Part shown: piece after piece, positions 34,161-44,500 of the stretch
How the letters are laid out: every line of letters starts with the position of its first letter
How positions within the stretch are numbered: position 1 is the first letter of the stretch
NCBI RefSeq assembly: GCF_003952365.1
Contig: NZ_CP034443.1
Coordinates: 2,907,001-2,971,000 of the forward strand
Direction: 5' to 3'
DNA length: 64,000 nucleotides
From: Mesorhizobium sp. M9A.F.Ca.ET.002.03.1.2
GTDB lineage: Bacteria > Pseudomonadota > Alphaproteobacteria > Rhizobiales > Rhizobiaceae
Notes under the pieces: generated by a model
Seen by the model: only the letters and a program-made list of their open reading frames with translations
Told to the model about the DNA's origin: nothing
Database searches by the model: none
Made by a program: the position numbers and the translations under genes

Positions 34161-34346
34161 TTAGGCCTTTTCAGCCGATTGGCCGAGCGTCCTCGCGGTG
34201 CTCATCAGCATGTCATGTTGGGATTTCGCGATCTCTTTTGTGATCTCGAGGCCAAACATGCGCTCCTGATGCTTGATCATCTTGTCCAGGTTCTGTTCCG
34301 GCGACCCGGCAGAGCCGGATGTAATGGGAGGGGTAGGCGCCATCAT
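34161..34346 (-). CDS. 61-aa helical protein, candidate T3SS needle subunit
   Basis: The frame is short, but context supports it. It lies 125 bp upstream of sctD on the same strand and has AAGGAGA before its ATG (complement of 34350-34356). A Pro/Ser/Gly N-terminus (MMAPTPPITSGSAG) precedes one long amphipathic helix (NLDKMIKHQERMFGLEITKEIAKSQHDML). Size and form fit SctF needle subunits or SctE/SctG-type co-chaperones. Since NolB supplies SctI, I prefer SctF, without a decisive motif. Confidence 0.5.
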   Translation of the reverse strand: MMAPTPPITSGSAGSPEQNLDKMIKHQERMFGLEITKEIAKSQHDMLMSTARTLGQSAEKA

Positions 34347-34527
34347 TGTCTCCTTGAGGGACCATTCAAGTTACAGACTCCGGAATCACGCCGATGCGAT
34401 CCGGCAGGTTGCGCAAGCAGCTTAAGGCAGCCTGATCGAAAATGAAAGTCCACTTGGAATATATGAACCACTTCAGTTCCAACTGTTGCATTGCCGACAT
34501 TGGGGGAGTAACCTGCCATTGGGGTGA

Positions 34528-35418
34528 ATGGGGTATTTCAGAATGGAACAAGGTCCGTTGGCGGAGCTGTTGGTCGAACGGTTCGAGAATATGCCGCCGC
34601 AGCTGCGGGTCGCCGCGCGCTTCGTGCTCGATCATCCTAAGGATGTCGCACTGATGTCGATGCGCGAGCAGGCGCATCAGGCCGGCGTTTCGCACAGCAC
34701 GATGATGCGGTTGGCGCGATGGCTTGGCCTTGAAGGCTACGAGGATATGCGCAGCCTTTATGCGAAAGCGATGCGCGAACCGGGTAGCCTGTCCGGCGCG
34801 TCCGCGCGCTTGGTGGAGACGCAGCTGGCCGGCGACGGCGGCTTCTCGACGGTAGGCGTCGTAGCCGATGCGGTTGCTGCCCAGATTGCCAGTCTCGGCG
34901 AGTACGGCAACGCCACGCAGTTCATCGCGGCGGCGAATGTCCTCGCCGGCTCACGCAAGCTATTCTGCCTCGGCCTGCGATCGGAGCAGGCCGTCGCGCA
35001 ACATTTCGTGCACACGCTTTCTTTCCTGGGCTGCGAGGTGAGACTTCTGGATGCCTCCGGCGCTATGGGTATCGATGCCTTGCGCGGCGCCGGCGCCGGC
35101 GATGCGGTGCTGGCGATAAGCCTGGCACCTTATTCCCGGGCGACGATCGAAGTGGCGCGTCAGGCGGCAGAACGCCGAGTGGCGGTCGTGGCGATCACGG
35201 ACAGCAGTGTGTCGCCACTGGCCAGGATGGCGCGCGAGAGCATGATCGTCACCACAGGCTCGCAGTCATATTTCAGGAGCATGGCGCCGGCTCTTGCCGC
35301 GACCGAAATACTGGCCGCGCTGATCGCCACCAAATCCGGCGCGAATGCCGAAGGGAAGGCGAGGGAGGTCGAGGAAGAACTCGCCGCCCTCGATGTTTAT
35401 TGGAAGCCGCCCCGGTAA
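34528..35418 (+). CDS. MurR/RpiR-family transcriptional regulator
   Basis: The product has 296 residues; ATG at 34528 or 34543. The N-terminal RpiR helix-turn-helix (RVAARFVLDHPKDVALMSMREQAHQAGVSHSTMMRLARWLGLEGYEDM) is followed by a SIS sugar-phosphate-binding domain (KLFCLGLRSEQAVAQHFVHTL, then LAISLAPYSRATIEVARQAAERRVAVVAITD). Such proteins sense phosphosugars. It stands 89 bp before the giant gene, in the same direction, and faces away from the sctD block. It may regulate either, which is inference from position only. Confidence 0.9.
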   Translation: MGYFRMEQGPLAELLVERFENMPPQLRVAARFVLDHPKDVALMSMREQAHQAGVSHSTMMRLARWLGLEGYEDMRSLYAKAMREPGSLSGASARLVETQLAGDGGFSTVGVVADAVAAQIASLGEYGNATQFIAAANVLAGSRKLFCLGLRSEQAVAQHFVHTLSFLGCEVRLLDASGAMGIDALRGAGAGDAVLAISLAPYSRATIEVARQAAERRVAVVAITDSSVSPLARMARESMIVTTGSQSYFRSMAPALAATEILAALIATKSGANAEGKAREVEEELAALDVYWKPPR

Positions 35419-35507
35419 GTGGCCGGGGCTTCCACTGTCGGGCGCGGGGGCGTTGACGGCAGGCAGACGGCCTGAACTATGACTGGACCGGCTCCGGAGG
35501 TTGTTTG

Positions 35508-38500
35508 ATGATCCGCCCGATTACCACCCTCAAGCCTCCGCCGCCGCCCAGGGTCGACCCAAAGGCCAATGCCGAGCAGGTTACGCGGCTGCAGGCCGAA
35601 GCCACGAAATTGCAAAATGAAATCCGGCTTGCCAACAGGATGGGCGAGGCCGACGCGGCCGCGACCGCTCGCCAGCGGCTGACGCAGGTCAATGCGGAAC
35701 TGACGACGGCACAGCCGACTGCCCCGGCGGCGCAGCCAGCACCGGGGCTGCCTGCCGCAGTCACCGCAGCAAACGGCAACGGCGGCACCACCGCCGCCCC
35801 TGCGCTTTTCACGACGCAGAATTTCGGCGGTACGCCAAACCTCCTGCTGACCAGTGGTGAGCCCGACGACGGCGGTGTTTCACCGGAAGTCACCACGGCG
35901 AAGGACATTCTCGAGGCGATCGAAGGCGGCAAAAGTATCGACAACATCGCCGACGAGCGGAACATGACTCCCGAGGAGGTGGTGGCGGCTCTGAATGCCG
36001 GCGACATGACGGCGACGGCGTATGAACATGCCAACGGCGACACCCGTACGGTGGTGATCACCGACGGCAGCGGTCGCGAGATCACCGAAAACCAGGATTA
36101 TCACCACGGCGGCTATTACACCGAAGTGACGGGTCCCGACGGACAGGCGACCTCCTCGCCGATCCGTGACGATCTCGGCCGCAAGGAAACCACCAGTGTC
36201 GACGCGGAGACAGGCGCGATCACGACCAGGTTCGTGGACGATCTCGGCGACGGCTCAGTCACCGAACGCACGTCGAACCCGCAGACCGGTACCACCACCA
36301 CTACCCACACGGCCGCCGACGGCACCGTCACGGTGGAGAAGGCCCTGCCGAACGGCGCAAAGGTTGAGACGGTAACGCCCAACAACAGCGTCGCTTTGCC
36401 GGTAACCACGGTCACGGGGCCGGATGGCGAAGAAGTAATCCTGGCGCATTCGCAGGCAGCGGACGGCTCTGACGCACCGTCGATCCAGGAACAGCTTGCC
36501 GAAGGCAAGAGCTTCGAAGAAATCGCCGAGGCGAGCGATCTCACGCCCGAGCAGGTGATCGCCGAACTGAATGCCGCCGGCCTCGAGGTGACGCAGGGCG
36601 GCGACCCAGGCGAAACCCTGCAGATCGTCGTCACCGATCCGGAGACCGGCAGGACGGTCACCTACAACAACGACTATCATCACGGTTCGACCTCGGTGAC
36701 GACCGTGGAGGGGAATACCGAGACGACCGACTCGATCGACGGCAATGGCAGGACCAGCCACACCGAGCGCAACACCGAGACCGGCGAGCAGACCACCACC
36801 ATCGTCGACCCCAGGAACAACACCGAAACGACAATTGTATTCGACAAGGACGGCCGACGCACCGAAACCATCGTCGAGACGTTGAATGACGGCGAGCCGA
36901 TCGACTACGAGGTCCAGCCCGGCGACAATCTGAGCGATATCGCCGAGGCGCACGGTGTGACGCTCGAAGATCTCGCCGAAAGCAATCCGGAGCTGTTCAC
37001 CTCTCCGCGCGATCCCGACCTTATTCATCCCGGGGAAACCGTGGTGATCGAGGGCGGTACCAAGACCACCGTCAATGTGACGTTTAACGGCTACACGCTG
37101 ACCACGTCGCCAGACGGCAAGATTACGCTGACCAACGATACGACCGGCGCCGTCACGGATATCGCGGCCGGCACCGCACAACAGGCGCTGGCAGAGCTGC
37201 TGCTTTCCATCAATCCGAACAGCAGTGACCCGGAGCAGGCCAAGGAGGATCTGGTCGTCAAGACGACGCTGGACGGCATATTCGGCGGGGCGACGCCAGA
37301 GCTGACCACGGAGGCGCTTGAGAAGCAGCAGGCCGTGGTCGCTGCAATGGAAGAATATGGTCCGGGACAAGACGCAACCGGCGCGACTCTCGACGGTGGT
37401 CCCACGTCGGTTGGTCCGTACGGGAACCCACCGTCACCCACGGCTCCTTCGGGCGGGAAGTGGGTGCCATTGCTGGTCGACGGGAGCTGGAAATGGTTCG
37501 ACCCGGAGGTGGCCAAGGCGATCGCAGCCGAGAACGTGGCGATTGCGAACCTCGGCGAGGCACAGGCAAGGCCCGAGCAGAGCGCGGCGCAACTCGATGT
37601 TTATGCGCTGGACCCTGAATACAAGAACGCCATGGAGGGTGCCGAGTCGACGCTCGACGAGGTGCTGGCACCTTATGGACTGGATTGGGGGCCGCCCGAA
37701 CCGAAGGGTACGCTGGCGGATGCGCAAAACCGGTTGACCCTCGCCAATAACGCGCTCGAAAGCGCCAGCACTGCCCGGGCCGAATACGAGCAGGCGGAGG
37801 ACAGTCTCCTCGAAGCGATCGACAAACAGGTAGACCTGCCGACGCTCAGCGATCCCAACCAGACGGCTGCCCGTAGCATGGATGGCCCCAGTGCCGAGGA
37901 AACCAACCAACAAGGAAAGGCCGCGCACGCGGAGGTCGCCGAGCTCTTTACAAACGTTTCGCTACACACCGCCAACGGCAACAAGGCCACGATCGACCAA
38001 ATGATCAGCTCGACCGAGCTGGAGCTGAAGCTTACCGATGCCAAACCTGGAAGCCCCGAGTATACAGAGATCGACAATCGGTTGACGGGCCTGAAAGAGC
38101 TGCAGGGGGCCGCGGCCAATCAGGTGACCCTGGCCGAGGCATATCAGGAGTATGGGGTTGCGCAGAAAGAGGCGGCGGATCTTGCCGTTACCATGGAGCC
38201 TCTCAAGCAGCAACTGCTTGCGCAGGCGCAGGAAAGAAACCCGCACCATTTCGATTGGGAAGGGTATACCAATGGACATGGTGAGTTTACCGGCAAGATA
38301 AAATCGCAGGACATAATCGAGGAGAACGGTCAGCTCTATGTCGTTACCGTCTATGAGAACGCCACGTTCACCGACGAGAATGGGGATGACACGAACGTAC
38401 ATAAATCTGCCCTGACATATGACCTCAACGACGAGAATATCAGGGAAGACTTCCGCAACGATCCGCTCAACAAGCAATGGCAGGAGATGCTGGCCTCGAC

Positions 38501-41500
38501 GCATGACACGTCGTCGGCAACCGTATGCACACCGAACGGTACGGGATCGCAATCGGCGCTGGACGCAGCCAAGTCGAAGATTGTCGGCGTGCAGGTCGAC
38601 CAGCTCGATGCCGGGCTGAGAGATGCGAAGACGGCGCTCGTCGACGCGACGGCAGCGCGCGACCAGGCGATCACCGACCACGGGCCGGGAACCGTGGAGG
38701 CGCCCGCCGGCACGTTGAAGCCGGGCGAGACGGCGGTGAAGATCACGGTGGACGGCCACGACCTGTGGGTCGCGCCGGAGGTTGCCGCGGCCTACGAACA
38801 GGACGGACCGGGCGCGATCGGCGCCAGCGGCAAGGCGGTCCAGATCGAAATAGACGGCCAGATGCTGTGGGTGCACCCTGAAGTCGCGGCGGCGGAAATC
38901 GAACGGAGCCAGGCGGAAGCCGACAAAGACAGCCTGGAAAACTGGGAAGAAAACGTGCGGCCGGCGATGGTGGCGGGGCGCGACTGGTACGCTTTTTCGG
39001 CAAGCCACCCCAAGCTTCTCGAATATGGTTTGGAGGAGCACGAGGCGGAACTCAAGAACGAGTATTTTGAAGAACACCGGGACCAGGCGCTGGCCGGCTA
39101 TCAGGTTCAGTTCGAGAACCTCTACGAGGCCGGCTTCACCGGCGAATACGAGACATATACGCCGGACGAACTCAGCACTGCCGTTGGTCAGATCCTCGGC
39201 CCATCGAGCGAAGGCGTCGACAAGGTCACCGAAGAAATCACCGACCGCGCCGGCGACAACGCCGAGGTCAAGATCGTGCCGATCTTCGCCCTCGACGGCG
39301 GGGTGGAATCGTCAACCGCGCTGTTCGCGATCAAGAGCGATGGAAACGAAGCCGGCTATGTCGACAGTTCTGGTAAATATTACAGCACCTTCGATGAATT
39401 CCAGCACGAGAATCGCATCTTCAGCGAGAAGGGCAATCTGGTCATGGCCAAGGGCGGCGACATGTCGCTCGGCGAGGATGGTTTTTCGCTCGACGAACTG
39501 GAAGTGGCCGACGCACGCAAAGTGGATTTCTGGGACAAGGCTACCGACATTGGCCTTGGCATCGTGGCGGGCGCCGCCACCATCGTCTCGTTCGTGCCGG
39601 GCGGTCAATGGGCCATTCCAATCGCGATCACCTCTGGTGCGGCCCTGGGCGGTAAGGCCCTGTACAGGGAGGGTGAGCATCTTCTTCAGGGCGGCGACTT
39701 CGACAGCCAGTCGGCCTGGAATATCACAACCGGCGTAACCGCATTCCTGCCCGTAGGCGCCGGCGCCCTGCGCACATTCGGCCTGGCCAAGTCCGGTTTG
39801 TCCACCTCCAAGGCCTTCGCAGGCGGCTTCGGGATGACCCGCATGAAGGATGCCAGCTGGGGCATCGGCAGATTCCAGGTGAACGTGCAGGAGGCCTCTT
39901 ATGCTGGTAAGGTCTCGGAGTTTATGCAGAGCGGCAACAAGCTGACGAACGCTGCGTGGACCCTCGATGCCGGCGCCGTGGTTACCGGTGTTCCACTGCT
40001 CGGTAAATCGGTGGAAGATCTGGCGGCGCATGGCGGCGAGATGTCCCTGCTCGAGCTCGCGAACGCAGTCATGGGCATAGGCGTCGGCACTGTCGGCACG
40101 GGCTTGGGCGGCCGCTCGCTGTTGTCCAACATGCCTGGAACGGGCGGTACTCGGAGCGGAACTCATACGTCGGCCAGTTTTCCTGGCGGACCGGATTCGG
40201 GGCCGCAACCGCGGGCCGTCTACGAGATGGGCCCTGACGGTGTCTACAGGCCCACCGGCGAACAGGTCATGCCGGATCCAGATGAGATCATCATCGATGG
40301 CGACGTGGTCGGAGAAACGTCCGGCCAGCAGGGGCCTGGTTTCGGTGACCGGGGAGGTTTCCGCAACGCGGCGGAGGCCGGAAATCCCGGTCAGCGCGCG
40401 CTGCCGGCCGGCGAGTCCGATGGTCCGAACCCGCCGCCACCCACGGGCGGCAAGGGTGATCCATCAGGCGACGGCCAGCCGTCGCGGCCGATCGTCGTGC
40501 ATGAGCAAGGCCCCGACGGCGTCTATCGCCCGACCGACGAACTGGTCTTCCACGATCCCAGCCACCCCGTCGTCGAGGGGACGGTTGTCAACGTCCACGA
40601 TGAAGCGCCGAGCGCCCCGGGCGAGCGCGGCGATCCCGAGAATGCCAGCGACCGAGGCGCCCAGGAAGCGCGTGAGCAGAATGTGCGCGTCCCCGCCGAC
40701 GGCGATCCGATCGTGGTTCCGCCGGTCCGCGGCGACGGAACGACGCGCCCGGCCGAGAGCGGCTTCCGGCTCGTCTGGGACCCGGCAACCAAGACGTTCA
40801 CCGGCATGCCGAGGCCCAATCCCGCGGAATACACCTACACTAGCGGCAAGGATCCGCAGCAGACGGGCTATCTCGACGGCGCACGCCCTTCCGACCCGGT
40901 CGTGCTGGCCACTCCGGACGAGCTCCTGCTTCAGTCCGAAACGGATACACGCGACGTTTCGAGCCGCGAAACCACCGAGCGGCAGGGGCCTTCCGGAGCG
41001 AAGCTGCCGGAAGGTGGGGCGGAAGGCACCCGCCCGTTGATGCGCTACACTCTCGGCAACCGCCATACCGGCGAGATGCTCGTCGATTTCAACCTACCGG
41101 AGGGGCACAGGGTTGTCGCCATACCCGAACCCAAGGCGATCACGGCTGCGCCGGAGCCAGTGCCGGCTCCTGTCGAGCTCGACCCTTCCTTGCCGGTGCT
41201 TTATCTCGGCGCCGACGGCCGCTGGACAGCCGATCCGAACGCCCGCACGGAGCCGCCGGCCGTGACGGACACCGGGCACCCCAGCCCGGTTCGGCCCGAC
41301 GGCACGCCGGTCATCAACAATTTCTCGTCAAACCCGTACAGCTTCGGCCAGACGTTCAATGCCGTCAAAGCCGGCCTGCGGCGCGTCGGCACGCGCTATA
41401 TGAATACCGAACCCCGCTATGACTATCCGAGGCTCGGCGAGTTGGTCGACAGCATCTATCACCGGCCGGTTCCGCAGGACGGCGTCACCGCCGGACAGGA

Positions 41501-44500
41501 TATCTATGTGGAGGCCGGCGGCGAATACCTGCCGGCCAAGGTCATCATGGCCGGCCCGCAGGCGAGCATGACCCGCGACATCGTCCTGCCGGGCGAGCAC
41601 GCCACGGAGGCCGGCTACCTGGGTTCCGGCCCGACGGTCGAACGCGCCAAGCGCGGGTCGATAACCACGCCGAACGGCCAGCTCAGGGTCAACACCCCGG
41701 CACGGGAAGTCCATACGTTCGATCCTGCCGACAATCCGGAAGTCAGCCATCGCTCGGCGCTCGGCGAGACCCTCGCCGCGACCTTGCCGGCGCTTCCCGA
41801 CGATGCGGCGACGCCCGCGCCGACGTGGATGCCCGAGCAGGTGCAGCTCGTCGGCGACTATCTTGGATCGCTCGAACGTTCCAGCGATCCGGTCGTCCGC
41901 GACGCGGTGACCAGGACCAGGGTGCAACTCGGCGGCAAGGGTCTGCCTCAAGCCGGCACGGAGATGACGCCGGCCCAGCATCGTGCGCTTGTCGAGATGC
42001 TGGACGCCGACGGACAGAGCCTGTTCACCGGCTCAAAGCCGGTCGACCAGCTTTCGATGAACGGCTTGACGACGCTCCAGGTGTTCAGCGCCCAGGGCAA
42101 GCTGCCTGTCGCGCCTGGAGAGGTGATCGACCGGCTTGGCCTGTCGTCCGACGGCAGGCTGCCCAGCGGCGAGCAACTCCTCACCGACGGCGCGCTGCCT
42201 GGAGAAGCGCGCTGGACCGATGCCGGCCGCGGCATCGTCGGCGACTACTTGAAGACCGCGTCGGGCTCCACCGATCCCAGTCTTGCTGCTGCGGCAAATG
42301 CCGCCGCGCCCGTCTTCAAAGGTCGCGCTACGAAGCCCGGCAAGGCGGTGACCGCCGCGCAGCAGGACGCGCTCATGCAAGTCCTGGAGGCCGACAGTGG
42401 CAGCACGTGGGTCTACGGTCCGAAGCTTCAACCGGAGTCTTCGTTCAACCCCGCCGGCAAGCTTTCGCCGGAAGGCCGCTACAATGAGAGGGTCCTGTCC
42501 GGCCACGAGACCTGGACACCGTATCTTTGGCGAGAGATGCGCGGTTACGCCGCCAACCAGCAGAAATCCGCGGACCCCGCGGTCCAGTCGCTCGCGCACG
42601 CCTTGGAGAACGCGCTGCCCGGGAGCAAGCCCAGGGCCGGGACCGAAATCAACAGCGAGGTGCCTGTCCTGCTGGAGCGGTTGCGGGATGCCGACAAGGC
42701 GAGTTCGTGGCGCGCCCCGACATTCTTCACCGATGCACAAGGGGTCTGGCGGTCCGACCGCGCCACCGTTTCCTGGTTTCTGCAGGAACACGAAGCCAAT
42801 GTCTTGGGTGGGCCGATCCTGAACGACCAGGTCGCCACAGTAGTCGGCCTCGGCGGATCGATGCTCGGCATCAAAGTGCCGCTGCCTAGCCGGCAGGTCT
42901 ATGGAGAACTCAGCCTGAAAAACAACGGCCCGGACGGCACTGGCTTTCTTCTTCCGGTCCACCCCAATGACGCAAAAGGCCAAAAACTCTTCGCCAATGG
43001 ATTCCGGCCGAATTTCGCTTATGACGAGGCGGCGGCTCCATCCGCCCGGTGGGTCGCATCGGCGCCGATGCTGTCGAAGAACACGTTCCAGAGCGAAAAC
43101 GCCGTTGGCGCTTCCATATCCATCGCTGGCTTCTCTCTGAGTGGGGCCTACGTCAAACGCACGCTGCTCTATCTCGGCGGCGAGGGCGGTCGGCCGGGGT
43201 ATACGCACAGGGAGCCTGGCCCGCTCAGCCAAAGGGCGGCCTCCTTCTGGGAGGAGGCCACGAGAGGTGGTGCCAGCCACTATAGCTCCGAAGGCAAGGT
43301 GCCCGGTTTCGAGGATCGTGTCCTCTACCGGAACTACAACATCATTGCGCCCTTCGGAGGCGGCAAGGAACCCTGGCGCGGTAGCCCCGCCTTCGAGGGC
43401 GTTCCGCGCGAGGCGGGCGCCGGGCCGCTCAACCGCCTGGACCGCAAGGATCACGGCGCCGGTTTTGCAGTGAACTTTGGGCAATGGCCGGTAACGACGG
43501 TGGAACTCGGCTCGGTGAGGAAGGATCTGGTGCCGCACACGCGCTCCGCCCGCGCACACCCCGGATCCTCCGAAGGCGCGCAGAAGGTTTTCTTCGCGCT
43601 GGAAGCATCGGACGGGCGGCTGACGCCGGACGTCCTGGATCATCTCGACACCTACCTCGCCGAGGTCGCGGCATCGCCGCACGGCGATTTGAGGTTCGCC
43701 GGCCAGCGCGTGTCGGATGTGTTCCCGGAACTGGGCACCGCGCCCTACCCGGACCCGTTCGCCACCGTCGGCAGGCGGCCCGACGGCATGAGCGGACCTG
43801 CCTGGAAGGCCTTGCGCCAGCAGCTCAATCAGCAGGCCCGCATCGAATTGACCGACACGCAGGCCCATTACCTCAACAGGCTGCTCGAGCAGGACGTGCA
43901 GCAAAATTCGCCGCCGCCGAACGCCTTGCCGCCAGCTGGCGATGGCCCGGTTGGTCCGAGGAGCCCGGGTCCCCGGTCACCCCTCGATAGGTCCGCCATG
44001 GAGGCTGGCAGCGTGCAGGACTCACCGCTCGCCAAACCGCTGACTGACGCCGAAATCGCCGCCAACCGCCAGGAAGCGTCGAGCCTGCTGGACCACATGT
44101 TGCCTCAGAATCTCGGCATGCCGGAAATGACCAAAGCTGATCTTGCAGATCAGCTCAGCCGGTCACCGACGCTGATGGAACTTTTGCGTCATTCCCACGC
44201 AGAAGGCGTACGCATCGTCAATCCGGCACGGAACGACCTCCGGATTTTTGACGCGAATTCCGGCGACGATCTAACCGCAACCGGATCACAATACGTCAAC
44301 GAATTGGGAGTAGTCTTTGTCGATCCCGAGGCACTCCATGCCCCGGATGCGGACACCGTACTTGCCGAATTCGTCGACATGCTCGGCCATGAGCTGTCCC
44401 ACGTTTCGGACGCTCCAATCGACCTCCATCCCGACAATTTTCCGGGTCGTCAGGCATACAAGGATGCCGTCGTGGCCGCCTATTTGAACGTCGAGGGCGA

